Shown here: one piece after another, positions 19,602 to 29,161 of the stretch | Position numbering within the stretch: the first letter of the stretch is position 1 | Layout of the letters: the number at the start of each line of letters is the position of its first letter | From: Planctomycetota bacterium | GTDB lineage: Bacteria > Planctomycetota > UBA1135 > UBA2386 | Length of the DNA: 64,000 bases | Assembly (NCBI GenBank): GCA_020638735.1 | Contig: JACKHZ010000008.1 | Span: forward strand, 248,001-312,000 | Reading direction: 5' to 3' | Notes under the pieces: generated by a model | The model's input: only the letters and a program-made list of their open reading frames with translations | The model's database searches: none | What the model was told of the DNA's origin: nothing | Position numbers and translations under genes: made by a program

Positions 19602-19891
19602 CGTTTCGGGCGGGGTGCGGCGGCGGGCGGCGGCGCGGGGGGTCGAGGCGTCGCCGATCGAGGGGCCGCGCAGCATACCCGTGCCGCCGCGCCCGGACCA
19701 TGACGCGGGCCCCGGCGACCAGCTGCCCACGCCATCGACGCCACCAGCACGCGGTGAAGACGCCGGCGCAGCCCGCGCAGGGAGCACCAGCGCCGACTCG
19801 GGCCTCGCGCCGATCGGCAGGACCGCCCGGCCGCCGACGCCGCGCGACCGGCCCTTGCTTCGCGGCCGCCGCGACGCACCATGCCTGCGCC

Positions 19892-20803
19892 GTGCCATCC
19901 GCCGTTCGTGTGCACACAGCGCTGCTCGCGGTCTCGCTCCTGTTCGGGGGCAACTTCGTGTTCACCAAGGAGATCCTGGCCGCCGTGCCGGCGTCGACCT
20001 GGGTCTGGGTGCGCATGGTCGCGGCCTCGTCGCTGATGGTGCCGCTGGCGCTGTGGCTGCGCCGCCGCGGCCCCGGCGCGGCGGCGGGCCTCGGCGCGCG
20101 GCGCTGGGGCCTGCTGTTCGTCGCGGCGTTCTTCGGTGTGTCGGCCAACCAGGCGCTGTTCGCCGAGGGGCTGGCGCGCACCACCTCCGAGCACTCCGCG
20201 GTCATCAACTCCTGCATTCCGACCTTCACCGTGCTGGTCGCGGTGCTGACAGGTCAGGAACGGCTCAGCGCGCGGCTCTTGCTGTCGATCGCCACAGCGC
20301 TCGCCGGCGTGCTCTACCTGCTCGGCATCGACCGCGTCGCCGCCGCGCCGCAGGAAGGGGCGACGCTGCTCGGCGACCTGCTGGCGACCGCCAACGCGTT
20401 CTCGTTCGCCGTGCACCTGGTGCTGATGCGGCGCATCGGCCGCGACCTCGACCCGTGGCTGGCGACGGCGGCGTTGTTCGTGTTCGGCGTCGTGCAGCTG
20501 ACGCCGTGGAGCGCGCCGGGGCTGACGACGGAGTCGCTGACGACGCTGGCGACGTGGCCGCTGCTCGGCTTCGCCGCCTACATCGTCGTCTGCGCGACGG
20601 TGCTGACCTACGCGCTCAACACCTGGGCGCTGCGCCACACGCACAGCTCGCAGGTCGCGCTATACATCAACCTGCAGCCGCTGGTCGCCGCCGCGCTCGG
20701 CTGGATGATCGGCAGGCCGGCGCCGGGGCACCGCTTCTACGTCGCGCTGGCGTTGGTCGCCTCGGGGCTGTGGCTGCAGACGCGACGGGCGAAGCCGCGC
20801 TGA
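19892..20803 (+). CDS. EamA/DMT-family transporter
   Basis: About 303 residues with ten predicted membrane helices in two EamA repeats (V-S-L-L-F-G-G-N-F-V-F-T-K and the L-L-A-T-A-N-A-F-S-F-A-V-H half). The motif T-T-S-E-H-S-A-V-I-N-S-C-I-P closes the first repeat. Members export or import small metabolites such as amino acids; the substrate cannot be read from sequence. GTG at 19892 is chosen because the upstream frame is low-complexity; a GTG at 19910 is equally possible. The 290-nt gap before it holds the promoter of the divergent HEAT gene and nothing else I can identify. Confidence 0.85.
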   Translation: MPSAVRVHTALLAVSLLFGGNFVFTKEILAAVPASTWVWVRMVAASSLMVPLALWLRRRGPGAAAGLGARRWGLLFVAAFFGVSANQALFAEGLARTTSEHSAVINSCIPTFTVLVAVLTGQERLSARLLLSIATALAGVLYLLGIDRVAAAPQEGATLLGDLLATANAFSFAVHLVLMRRIGRDLDPWLATAALFVFGVVQLTPWSAPGLTTESLTTLATWPLLGFAAYIVVCATVLTYALNTWALRHTHSSQVALYINLQPLVAAALGWMIGRPAPGHRFYVALALVASGLWLQTRRAKPR

Positions 20804-20820
20804 GACCGGGCCGCCGCCGC

Positions 20821-20826
20821 TAGCAT
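20821..20826 (+). promoter_or_regulatory. Candidate -10 element TAGCAT, 6 nt before ATG
   Basis: The hexamer ends exactly 6 nt before the ATG at 20833, so transcription would start at or next to the start codon. Similar hexamers occur at several other genes in the window. Confidence 0.45.
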
Positions 20827-20832
20827 GCGTCG

Positions 20833-22491
20833 ATGCGCCTCCGCCTCCTCCGCCCGTTGCTCCTCGCGCTGTTCGCCGCCGGACTCGCCGCCGCGGTCGC
20901 GGCGCAGAACGACGCCAAGACCGTGCGCGTGTTCGTCTTCGCCGGCCAGTCCAACATGGTCGGTTCCGACTCGCGGGTCGCCGACGTCGACGCGTTCCCG
21001 CCGTTCGCCGGCGCCTGCGAGGAGCAGCCGAAGGTGCGCTTCTGGTACGTCATCGGCCGCGAGGACAAGCACCGCTCCGACGGCTGGGTCGCGCTGCAGC
21101 CGGTCGACGGCGTGGTCGGTCCGGAGTTGACGTTCGCGCGCGAACTCGCCGCCCACCAGAAGGCGCCGATCGCGATCGTCAAGATCGCCGCCGGCGGCAC
21201 CACGCTCGGCAAGGACTGGAACCCGGACCACCCGGACGGCTTCGCGCTCTACCCGCTGGCGCTCGAGACGGTGAAGGCGGCGCTGCAGGACCTCGACGCG
21301 CACAAGGTCAAGTGGCGGCTCGAGGGCTTCGTCTGGCACCAGGGCGAGAACGACATGTTCGACGACGGCTTCCGCGACGCGTACGCGAACAACCTCGCGA
21401 ACTTCATCGCCAGCTGGCGCCGCGACCTGCAGGCGCCGCAGCTGCGCTTCCAGCTCGGCGAGCTGTGCGAGAAGACCGTCTGGGGCATGGACAACCGCGA
21501 CCGCATGTTCGCCATCAAGTCGGCGCAGCAGCAGGTCGCCGCGGCCGACCCGCTGGTCGACTACGTGCCGACGTCGCACGTCTCTGTCGAGATCGGCGGC
21601 GGCACCGGCCTGCACTACCACTACGGCACGCTCGGCCAGCTCGAGCACGGCGTCGAGCACGCGCGCAGCTACCTCGCGTCGATCGGCGTCGACACGGCGC
21701 CGAAGCGCGCGCTGCGCAAGTGGCCTTACGCGGACGGCGCGGCGGTCGACCTGTGGGTGCTCGCCGGCCACCGCAACATGGAGGGCGAACGCGCCTTCAC
21801 CGCGCAGCTGAAGGACGTGCCGCACGGCAAGGCGCTGCTGAAGGACCGCGACGACGTCGCCTTCCGCTACTCGGTCGGCGGCGGCGTGCAGCAGAGCGCT
21901 GGCTGGGAGCCGCTCGGTCCGGCGGGCCGCTTCGACACGTTCGGGCCCGAGTTGAGCTTCGGCGCGGCGCTGGCCAGACCGCGCGGCGCCGCGGTCGCGA
22001 TCGCCAAGTTCACGCACAGCGGCTCGCAGATCGTCGACTGGACGCCGAACGGCAGCAAGGCGACGAGCCGCAACCTCTACCAGCCGTTCGTCGCGTTCGT
22101 GAAGGAGGCCGTCGCCGACCTCGAGCAGCGCGGTCACGAGGTCCACCTGCGCGGCATCGTCTACCACCTCGGCGAGAACGACATGTCGTGGACGCCGCAC
22201 CGGCAGAACGCGGCGAAGTGGCTCGGCGAGCTGATCGCGGCGTCGCGCCAGGACCTCGGCATGCCGGAGCTGCGCTGGTTCGTCGCCCAGCAGCGGCCGA
22301 TCGATCACCAGGACGTCAACCGCGTCGACGTGGTCGCCGACGTGAAGGCGCTGTGCGACAAGGACCCGTGCACGTTCCACGTCGAGTGCTTCGACGCCCC
22401 GCCGCAGCGAAAGCAGCTGGTGATCGACACCGCCGGCGTGGTCTGGCTCGGCGAACAGTACGCCGAGGCGGTGCAGCGCGCGGCGAAGTGA
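20833..22491 (+). CDS. Secreted tandem sialate-O-acetylesterase-like (SGNH) protein; second domain degenerate
   Basis: 552 residues with a signal peptide (cleavage near A-V-A-A-Q). Two SGNH domains of the carbohydrate-esterase / sialate O-acetylesterase type lie in tandem. The first (about 28-290) has V-F-A-G-Q-S-N-M with the nucleophile Ser, and W-H-Q-G-E-N-D. The second (about 298-550) keeps the frame but reads V-L-A-G-H-R-N-M (Gln-Ser replaced by His-Arg) and Y-H-L-G-E-N-D, so it has lost the catalytic serine and is probably a binding or structural copy. Predicted role: removal of acetyl groups from extracellular polysaccharide. No ribosome binding site is evident; a TAGCAT element precedes the ATG. 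Confidence 0.85.
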   Translation: MRLRLLRPLLLALFAAGLAAAVAAQNDAKTVRVFVFAGQSNMVGSDSRVADVDAFPPFAGACEEQPKVRFWYVIGREDKHRSDGWVALQPVDGVVGPELTFARELAAHQKAPIAIVKIAAGGTTLGKDWNPDHPDGFALYPLALETVKAALQDLDAHKVKWRLEGFVWHQGENDMFDDGFRDAYANNLANFIASWRRDLQAPQLRFQLGELCEKTVWGMDNRDRMFAIKSAQQQVAAADPLVDYVPTSHVSVEIGGGTGLHYHYGTLGQLEHGVEHARSYLASIGVDTAPKRALRKWPYADGAAVDLWVLAGHRNMEGERAFTAQLKDVPHGKALLKDRDDVAFRYSVGGGVQQSAGWEPLGPAGRFDTFGPELSFGAALARPRGAAVAIAKFTHSGSQIVDWTPNGSKATSRNLYQPFVAFVKEAVADLEQRGHEVHLRGIVYHLGENDMSWTPHRQNAAKWLGELIAASRQDLGMPELRWFVAQQRPIDHQDVNRVDVVADVKALCDKDPCTFHVECFDAPPQRKQLVIDTAGVVWLGEQYAEAVQRAAK

Positions 22492-22666
22492 GCGCTATCG
22501 TCTGGTCGGCGAAACACTGCGCCCGGATCCGTGACGGGCACGCGGTCGCGCGCCGATGGCACGGCGGCGTGCAGCGTCGCATCGCCGTGGTACGGTTGCT
22601 GCGAAGGCGGGGCGCGCGCGGTCGCCCCTGACCTGCGCCTCTTCCGCCCAACCGCGAGGCCGTCCC

Positions 22667-23800
22667 GTGAAGCCGATCTCCCTGTCCGCGCTCGTCACCA
22701 CCCTGTTCCTGTGCCCGCTCGCCGGCGCGCAAACCTACGTCGTCGACGCCCAAGGCGGCCCCGGCAGCAACTTCACCGACCTGCCGGCGGCGATCGCCGC
22801 GGTGCCGGACGGCGCGGTGCTGTTGGTGCGGGCCGGCAACTACTCGTCGTTCACGATCCAGCAAAAGGGCCTGACGGTGCTCGGCGACCCCGGCGTCACC
22901 TTCGGCGACGTCACCGCGGGCTCGATCGAGGTGCGCGACCTGACCGCCAGCCAACGGGTCTTCGTGCGCGGTTTCGACGGCCACGGCGCCTCCACGTTCC
23001 TGTGCAGCGACTGTGCCGGCCCGGTCGTGTTCGACCACGTCTCCGACACCCTCGGCGGCGACGTGCACATGGAGGTCAGCAGCTGCTCGCAGCTGATGAT
23101 CGTAGGTTGCTCGATCCTCGGCCGGCAGAGTGAATCCGCGCTGACGGCCACCGACAGCGACGTAGTCGCCGTCGGCTGCACGCTGCGCGGCGGCGGCCAG
23201 CTGTTCGTCAGGGCGGCGGTCTGGTGCTACGGCGGCCGACTGCAACTGACCGACACCGCGATCACCGGCGGCACATCTTCGTTCGGCGTCGGCGGCCACG
23301 CCCTGCGCCTCGTCGGCGGCGAAGCGCGCATCGACGGCGCCAGCGCGCTGGTCGCCGGCAGCGGCCCGTCGCCGGCGACGCTCGGCTACGCGGTGTCCGG
23401 TACCGGCACGCTGCGGGTCGACCCGGGGGTGACGCTGTACGGCAAGGCGCTGGGCATCGAAGCGACCATCGCCAGCACCACGCTCGACCTGCCGGCGCTG
23501 CACGGCGAAGGCGGCCAGCTCGGTGGCACGGCCCAGGCGACGCTCAGCGGCGCCGCCAGCCAGCTCGGCGTCGTCGCGCTCGGCCTGCCCGGCGCGCCGA
23601 TCTCGTCCGGTGGCGACGAGCAGTGGATCACTACGCCGGTGGTGATCACGTTCGGCGTGCTGAGCGGCCCGGTCGCGGCGGCGTTTGCGATCCCCACGCA
23701 GCCCAACCTGCGCGGCGCGACGCTCGGCTGGCAGGGCGCGGCGCTCGACGGCAGCGGCGCGCTGACCCTGAGCAACCCGGTGTGGTTCGCCGTGCACTGA
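22667..23800 (+). CDS. Secreted right-handed beta-helix protein
   Basis: 377 residues from a GTG start, with signal peptide (L-F-L-C-P-L-A-G-A-Q). The opening Y-V-V-D-A-Q-G-G-P-G-S-N-F-T-D-L-P-A-A-I-A is the common entry to pectate-lyase-like beta-helix proteins. The middle shows repeated short strands (V-V-A-V-G-C-T-L-R-G-G-G and similar). The C-terminal 70 residues resemble the tail of other secreted proteins here (L-R-G-A-T-L-G-W-Q-G-A-A-L-D-G). No catalytic residues are identifiable; carbohydrate binding or surface display is likely. Confidence 0.78.
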   Translation: MKPISLSALVTTLFLCPLAGAQTYVVDAQGGPGSNFTDLPAAIAAVPDGAVLLVRAGNYSSFTIQQKGLTVLGDPGVTFGDVTAGSIEVRDLTASQRVFVRGFDGHGASTFLCSDCAGPVVFDHVSDTLGGDVHMEVSSCSQLMIVGCSILGRQSESALTATDSDVVAVGCTLRGGGQLFVRAAVWCYGGRLQLTDTAITGGTSSFGVGGHALRLVGGEARIDGASALVAGSGPSPATLGYAVSGTGTLRVDPGVTLYGKALGIEATIASTTLDLPALHGEGGQLGGTAQATLSGAASQLGVVALGLPGAPISSGGDEQWITTPVVITFGVLSGPVAAAFAIPTQPNLRGATLGWQGAALDGSGALTLSNPVWFAVH

Positions 23801-23848
23801 CGCGCCACGCCGCACCGGGGTGGGTTGCTGCGCGCCATGGCCACGACG

Positions 23849-23854
23849 TAGCCT
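23849..23854 (+). promoter_or_regulatory. Candidate promoter: TAGCCT (-10), 6 nt before ATG
   Basis: TAGCCT ends 6 nt before the ATG at 23861. A TTGCTG at 23825-23830 lies 18 nt upstream as a possible -35. The expected transcript would be leaderless. Confidence 0.5.
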
Positions 23855-23860
23855 TGCGCA

Positions 23861-25213
23861 ATGCCCCACCACCACGTCGCCACCCGTCTCACCCCCGCGA
23901 TCACCGCCCTGCTGGCATCGACGCTCGTCGCCCAGACCGAGTGGACGCAGCTGACGCCGAGCAACACGCCGGTCGCGTTCACGGCGCACGCGATGGCCTA
24001 CTACCTGCCGACCGACACCACCGTGCTGTTCGGCGGCACCATCGGCGGCGTGCGCTACGACCAGACCTGGTTGTGGACCGGTGGTGACTGGACGCAGGCG
24101 TTCCCGAGCACCGTGCCGCCGGCGCGCGTCGCGCACTCGATGGCCTACGACGAGTTCCGCGGTCGGCTGGTCATGTACGGCGGCATCGACGCCAACGGCG
24201 GCACGCTCGGCGACACGTGGGAATGGGACGGCAGCGATTGGCTGCCGATGACGCCGGCCAACTCGCCCGGCCCGCGCCGTTCGCACCCGCTGGCGTTCCT
24301 GCCGACCCGCGGCACGGTGATCCTCTGGGGCGGCTACTTCGGCGCCGACTTCAACGACACCTGGGAGTGGAACGGCAGCGACTGGACGCAGATCGTCACC
24401 ACCAACGCGCCGTCGCCGCGCCGCGCCAGCGACATGGCCTACGACCCGGTCAACCAGGGCCTGCTGCTGTTCAGCGGCTACCAGCAGACCAACGACACGT
24501 GGGTGTTCGACGGCACCGACTGGACGCAGCTGCTCCCCGCGACGTCGCCGTCGGCGCGCTACGACCACTCGATGGTCACCGACCGCGGGCGGGACCGGAT
24601 CGTCACGTTCGGCGGTCCCGGCGCCGCGGATCAGTGGGAATGGGACGGCACGAACTGGCTGCAGCGCACGCCGGCGACGCTGCCGAGCGCGCGCAGCGAC
24701 ACCTATCTGGCGTACGACCAGGTGCGTGAGGAAGTGCTGATGTTCGGCAGCTCGGCGGTGCCGGAGACGTGGCGCTACGCGGTGACCAACAGCGCGTCGT
24801 TCACCACCATGGGCAGCGGCTGCCCCGGCACGCTCGGCCAGGCGCCGGTGCTGAGCAGCACGATGCGACCGTGGATCGACACGACCTTCGCCGTCGATGT
24901 CGGCCCGGTGCCGGCGAACACGATCGTGCTGATGGTCTACGGGCTCAGCGACACCGTGTCGTCGGTGTTCGGGGCGCTGCCGGTGTCGCTCGCCAGCCTC
25001 GGCATGCCCGGCTGCACGCTGCAGGTCGACAGCGTGCTGGTCGACGCCTTCGTCGCCGTCGGCATCAGCGGGACCTGGCTGCGGCCCCTGCCCGACGACG
25101 CGGCGCTGCTCGGCCGCCAGATCTTCTGCCAGGGCGCGGCGCTCGACCTCGGCGCCAACGCGTTCGGCGCGATCGTCGCCGACCACGGCGTGATGACGAT
25201 CGGCGGCAAGTGA
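23861..25213 (+). CDS. Secreted kelch-repeat beta-propeller protein with shared C-terminal domain
   Basis: 450 residues with a signal peptide. About six kelch-like repeats (residues about 35-305) each carry M-A-Y-D, G-G and D-T-W-E-W-D/N-G-S-D-W motifs, predicting a propeller like the galactose-oxidase fold. From G-S-G-C-P-G-T-L-G (about 318) to the end is a beta-rich domain found in several exported proteins of this window, closing with L-L-G-R-Q-I-F-C-Q-G-A-A-L-D. The propeller probably binds glycan or protein; no copper-site residues are evident. The stop overlaps the next gene's GTG (GTGA). Confidence 0.87.
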   Translation: MPHHHVATRLTPAITALLASTLVAQTEWTQLTPSNTPVAFTAHAMAYYLPTDTTVLFGGTIGGVRYDQTWLWTGGDWTQAFPSTVPPARVAHSMAYDEFRGRLVMYGGIDANGGTLGDTWEWDGSDWLPMTPANSPGPRRSHPLAFLPTRGTVILWGGYFGADFNDTWEWNGSDWTQIVTTNAPSPRRASDMAYDPVNQGLLLFSGYQQTNDTWVFDGTDWTQLLPATSPSARYDHSMVTDRGRDRIVTFGGPGAADQWEWDGTNWLQRTPATLPSARSDTYLAYDQVREEVLMFGSSAVPETWRYAVTNSASFTTMGSGCPGTLGQAPVLSSTMRPWIDTTFAVDVGPVPANTIVLMVYGLSDTVSSVFGALPVSLASLGMPGCTLQVDSVLVDAFVAVGISGTWLRPLPDDAALLGRQIFCQGAALDLGANAFGAIVADHGVMTIGGK

Positions 25214-26958
25214 GGTCGCGCTTCGCCGCCGCGTTGCTGTTGGTCGCCGCCGCGGCGGCGCAGGCCCAGCCGGCTGCGCGAGCACCGGTGGAGGTCGGCC
25301 GCACGTTCGCGTCGGGCGGAACGAGCCGGAGGATCCTGGTCGCCGCGGACCAGCGCCACGCGCTGACGATCGGCTCACACGGCGACCTGTGCTGGTGGGA
25401 TCTCGAACGGCGCGAGGTCCTCCGCCATGTCGCGCCGCGCGAGCGCTACGTGAGCGCAGTGGCGCTGCACCCGACGCGCGCGCTGGCGGCGGTGTGCTGG
25501 ACCAAGGGTTCGCACGGCGACGACGCGCCGGTGAGCGCGGTCGACCTCGAGACCGGCGACGTCACGCAGTGGCTGCCGGGCCGCTTCGATGCGCTGCAGT
25601 TCGACGCCAGCGGGCGACAACTCGCCGTGCAGCGTGCCGTCGACGAGACCGTCGCCCGCGAGCTGCTGCGGTTCGACGTCGATGCGCTGCCGGCCATCGA
25701 CCTCGAGGCCGCGACGCAGCGGCAGCGCGATGCGACGTTCCACCATGGGCTGCGATTCGTCGACGGGCGCGTCGAAGGTGACGGCACCGCGACCTACGCG
25801 CAACCGACCGCGGCGCGTTCGCCGGACGGCGAGCACGCAGCGGCGATCGTCAAGTCGACGAAGAGCGACGGCGGCCTGCAGCTCGATGGCAAGACGTTCA
25901 CGCCACCTTGCCCGGAGACGTGGCTCACCCACCTGCGCGTCACGGATGCCGGACTCGTGATCGCCGCCGACATACAAGGCCAGCTGCACTTCGTCACCGC
26001 GGATGGCGCGATGCAGCTGCGCGCGCCACACCGCGGCGACGCGCTGCGCCTGGTGTTCTCGCCCGACAGCCACCACGTCGCGGTGCTCGGCCTCGGCGCG
26101 GTGCGCATCGTCGCGCTCGACGGCACGCAAGAGCTCGAACTGCAAGGCTCGCACATCGTCGTGCCGGGCGACGTCGGCGGCGAGTTCCGGATCTTCGCAC
26201 GCCACCGCAGCTGGCGCTTCGACGCCGCGACCCGCCGCGAAGTCGGCGAGACCATGAGCTGGCAGGAGCCGTCGATGCCGATGCTGCACTGGCTGCCGGG
26301 ACGAGGGTGGCACGACCCGAAGCGCGGCGGTCTGACTTCGCAACATCGCATCGCTGATGCATGCATGATCGAAGGCGCCCCCTGGTTCGCCGGCGACGAC
26401 AGCCGCACCAACTTGTATCGATGGCAGGGGTCGGACTGGTTGAAGACCGCGACCGGCAGCCCGTTCGTCTCCGCTTCCCTCCTGCTCTCTCCAGGCAACC
26501 ACGGCGTCGTGCTGGTCACCTGCTCGAGCGACCTCAGCGATGACAGCAGCAGCGGCGCCGTCAACTCGTTCGACCTCGAAGGTCAACAGAAGTGGCGCTG
26601 GCAGTCCCACAGCGACTTCGAATGGGCGGTGTCCGCCCCAGGGCATCGCTGCTTGTGGCTCGGCGCTGGCTCGCAGGTGCTCCGCCTCGACCTCGTCGAG
26701 CGCAGCGTCGTCGCCCACCAGCCCGAGCGGGACTGGCTGGCCGCCGACTTGCTACCAGATGGCTCCCCGTTCGGCAGCGGGTTGCTCGCCAGCGACGGCG
26801 CGGGCCTGCTGGTCTTCGACCGCGACTGGTTCGAAGAACGCCGCCGCTGGCCCAACCCCGACGGCTGGAAGAGCATCGACGTCATCGCCGTCGCCCCCGA
26901 CGGCCGCCACGTCGCGATCGCCCACCGCGACGATGTGCGCATCCTGCGGCTGCCGTGA
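25210..26958 (+). CDS. Secreted WD40-like beta-propeller protein
   Basis: 582 residues from a GTG overlapping the kelch stop. A signal peptide (A-A-A-L-L-L-V-A-A-A-A-A-Q-A-Q) is followed by degenerate WD40/YncE-like blades (D-L-C-W-W-D-L-E-R-R-E-V, L-R-L-V-F-S-P-D-S-H-H-V-A-V-L, V-I-A-V-A-P-D-G-R-H-V-A-I-A-H-R). No enzyme domain is present. Translational coupling with the kelch gene suggests that the two exported propellers work together. It lacks the shared C-terminal domain. Confidence 0.75.
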   Translation: MRSRFAAALLLVAAAAAQAQPAARAPVEVGRTFASGGTSRRILVAADQRHALTIGSHGDLCWWDLERREVLRHVAPRERYVSAVALHPTRALAAVCWTKGSHGDDAPVSAVDLETGDVTQWLPGRFDALQFDASGRQLAVQRAVDETVARELLRFDVDALPAIDLEAATQRQRDATFHHGLRFVDGRVEGDGTATYAQPTAARSPDGEHAAAIVKSTKSDGGLQLDGKTFTPPCPETWLTHLRVTDAGLVIAADIQGQLHFVTADGAMQLRAPHRGDALRLVFSPDSHHVAVLGLGAVRIVALDGTQELELQGSHIVVPGDVGGEFRIFARHRSWRFDAATRREVGETMSWQEPSMPMLHWLPGRGWHDPKRGGLTSQHRIADACMIEGAPWFAGDDSRTNLYRWQGSDWLKTATGSPFVSASLLLSPGNHGVVLVTCSSDLSDDSSSGAVNSFDLEGQQKWRWQSHSDFEWAVSAPGHRCLWLGAGSQVLRLDLVERSVVAHQPERDWLAADLLPDGSPFGSGLLASDGAGLLVFDRDWFEERRRWPNPDGWKSIDVIAVAPDGRHVAIAHRDDVRILRLP

Positions 26959-26972
26959 CGCGCGCTAGCTGT

Positions 26973-26978
26973 TAGCCT
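26973..26978 (+). promoter_or_regulatory. Candidate -10 element TAGCCT upstream of rlmD-like gene
   Basis: TAGCCT 11 nt before the ATG at 26990, giving a leader of only a few nucleotides. Same hexamer as at 23849 and 33333. Confidence 0.4.
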
Positions 26979-26989
26979 GTTCGCCCCCG

Positions 26990-28288
26990 ATGGAACAGAC
27001 CAACGACAGCGCTCCCCCGGTCGAGCTCGGCCAGCACCTCGAACTCGACGTCGAACGCCTCGCCTTCGGCGGCTCGGCGATCGCCCGCCACCACGGTCAG
27101 GTCGTGTTCGTGCCGTTCGCCGCGCCGGGCGACCGCGTGCGGGTCGAGATCGTCGCCATCGAGAAGACCTTCTTGCGCGGCTCGATCGTCGAGCTGCTGC
27201 AGAAGGGCCCCGACCGCGTCGAGCCGCGCTGCAAGCACTTCGGTGACTGCGGCGGCTGCCAGTTCCAGCACGTCGGCTACGAGGCGCAGGTCGCCGCCAA
27301 GGCGGAGTTCGTGCGCGACGCGCTGGTGCGCACCGGCCGCTTCGACTGGCCGCAGCCGGTCGTCGTGCACCACGCCGAGCCGTGGGGCTACCGCTCGCGA
27401 ACCCAGTTGAAGCTGACGGCGACTTCGGGTCAGCGCCTCGACGGCCGCGACGGCCGGCTGCGCAAGAAGGAGCGCAAGCTGCTCGCCGAGCAGGCGGCGG
27501 AGCAGGCACACCGCGAACAGCGTCCGCCGCAGCTCGGCTTCCACCGCGCCTTCAGCCACAGCGTCGTCGACCTCGAGCAGTGCCCGGTGCTCGCGCCGGA
27601 GCTCGAGCAGGGCCTGCCGGAGGTGCGCCGCGCGATCCAGGGCCTGCCGAAGAAGCAGTGGCCGTACCAGATCGAAGGCGCGGTCGGCGTCGGCGCCGCG
27701 TCGTGGGCGCCCGACCTGCCCGGCATGCGCAAGGACCTGGTCGAACACGAGGTGCTCGGCTTCCGCTACCTGATCGAGCCGGAGAGCTTCTTCCAGCAGA
27801 ACCGCCACCTGGTGCAGAAGCTCGTCGAGGGCGCGCTCGGCGACGAACGCGGCGGCCTCGCCTTCGACCTCTACGCCGGCGTCGGCCTGTTCACGCTGCC
27901 GCTCAGCAAGCGCTTCGAACGCGTGGTCTCGGTCGAGGACGAACGGCGCGCGGCGACCCTCGGCCGCGTCAACGTCAAGAGCAACGGCTGCGACAACGTG
28001 CACTACCTGCGCAAGACGACCGAGCAGTTCCTCGACGCCAACACCGAGCAGCCGGACCTGGTGCTGATGGACCCGCCGCGGCTCGGCGCCAAGCCGGCCC
28101 TCGGCAGGCTGCTGAAGCTGCGGCCGCGGCGCCTGGTCTACGTGTCGTGCGATCCGGTGACGCTGGCGCGCGACCTGCGCACGCTGGTCGACGGCGGCTA
28201 CCGGCTGGAGCAGGTCGAGGCGTTCGACATGTTCCCGCACACCCACCACGTCGAGGCGGTGGCGCGGCTGTCGCTGGTCGAGCCATGA
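26990..28288 (+). CDS. rlmD: 23S rRNA (uracil-C5)-methyltransferase, RlmD/RumA type
   Basis: 432 residues. An N-terminal TRAM domain (about 14-72) is followed by the [4Fe-4S] cysteine set C81-x5-C87-x2-C90 with the fourth at C198 (E-Q-C-P-V-L). The C-terminal SAM-methyltransferase domain has F-D-L-Y-A-G-V-G-L-F-T-L, L-M-D-P-P-R and the catalytic V-Y-V-S-C387-D-P-V-T-L-A-R-D. These mark the TrmA/RlmC/RlmD family that makes 5-methyluridine in RNA. The TRAM domain and cluster favour an rRNA enzyme; RlmD versus RlmC cannot be fixed from sequence alone. The stop overlaps the hydrolase start (ATGA). Confidence 0.9.
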   Translation: MEQTNDSAPPVELGQHLELDVERLAFGGSAIARHHGQVVFVPFAAPGDRVRVEIVAIEKTFLRGSIVELLQKGPDRVEPRCKHFGDCGGCQFQHVGYEAQVAAKAEFVRDALVRTGRFDWPQPVVVHHAEPWGYRSRTQLKLTATSGQRLDGRDGRLRKKERKLLAEQAAEQAHREQRPPQLGFHRAFSHSVVDLEQCPVLAPELEQGLPEVRRAIQGLPKKQWPYQIEGAVGVGAASWAPDLPGMRKDLVEHEVLGFRYLIEPESFFQQNRHLVQKLVEGALGDERGGLAFDLYAGVGLFTLPLSKRFERVVSVEDERRAATLGRVNVKSNGCDNVHYLRKTTEQFLDANTEQPDLVLMDPPRLGAKPALGRLLKLRPRRLVYVSCDPVTLARDLRTLVDGGYRLEQVEAFDMFPHTHHVEAVARLSLVEP

Positions 28289-29106
28289 TCACCACGCGCT
28301 TCGTCGACGTCGTCGTCGCGGCCGGACACGGCCAGGTCGAACGGCCGGCGCACCTCGCCGTGCACATCGCCGGCCGCGGCCCGCTGGCGCTGCTCGTGCA
28401 CGGCTTCCCCCTCGACCACCGCATGTGGCTCGACGTGCTGCACGGCCCGCTCGCCGAACGCCGCACGTTGTGCGCGGTGGACCTGCGCGGCCACGGCGAC
28501 TCGCCGTATCAGGGTGACGCCGCGCACACGATGGCGCGCTTCGCCGACGATCTCGCCGCCGTCGTGCGTGCGCTCGGCGACGAGCCGGTCGACCTCGCCG
28601 GACTGTCGATGGGCGGCTACGTCGCGTTCGCGTTCGCTGCGCGCCACCCGGACCTGCTGCGTTCGCTGGTGCTGACCAACACCCGCGCCAGCGCCGACAA
28701 CGACGTGCAACGCCAGGGCCGCGAAGTGTCGATCGCGCAGGTCGTCGCGCGCGGCCGCGCGGCGGTCGTCGAGGCGATGCTGCCGAAGCTGCTCGCGCCG
28801 GGCGCCGACGCGCTGCTGCACGCGCGGCTGCGCACGATGATCGAAGGCACCCCGACCGAGACGATCGTCGCCGACCAGCGCGGCCTGCAACAGCGCGCCG
28901 ACTGGTGCGATGCCCTGCACGGGATCACCGCGCCGACGCTGGTGATCGCCGGCGAACACGACCAGCTGACGCCGGTCGCCGACGCCGAGGTGATGGCCAC
29001 CGGCATCCCCGGTGCCAGGCTCGAGGTGATCGCCGGCACCGCGCACATGACGCCGATGGAACGGCCGGACGTGTGGGCCGACGCAGTGGCGACGCTCTGG
29101 CAGTAA
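28285..29106 (+). CDS. Alpha/beta-hydrolase fold esterase-like protein
   Basis: 273 residues. The oxyanion motif is L-V-H-G-F-P-L-D-H-R-M-W, the nucleophile elbow G-L-S108-M-G-G, the acid A-G-E-H-D-Q-L-T-P, and the base G-T-A-H-M-T-P-M-E. The order and spacing match BioH/3-oxoadipate enol-lactonase-like hydrolases; the substrate is unknown. The ATG overlaps the stop of the rRNA methyltransferase gene. No signal peptide. Confidence 0.88.
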   Translation: MITTRFVDVVVAAGHGQVERPAHLAVHIAGRGPLALLVHGFPLDHRMWLDVLHGPLAERRTLCAVDLRGHGDSPYQGDAAHTMARFADDLAAVVRALGDEPVDLAGLSMGGYVAFAFAARHPDLLRSLVLTNTRASADNDVQRQGREVSIAQVVARGRAAVVEAMLPKLLAPGADALLHARLRTMIEGTPTETIVADQRGLQQRADWCDALHGITAPTLVIAGEHDQLTPVADAEVMATGIPGARLEVIAGTAHMTPMERPDVWADAVATLWQ

Positions 29107-29161
29107 CACCTCCTCGCGCGTTGCAGGTGGATGGGCTTCCTGGGACGCTTGCCCAGACTTC

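Noticed and set aside
22316..25378. 1020-codon open frame on the minus strand
   Set aside because: It is the antisense shadow of the esterase, beta-helix and kelch genes. The product is Arg/Ala/His-rich low complexity, which is common for antisense frames in GC-rich DNA.
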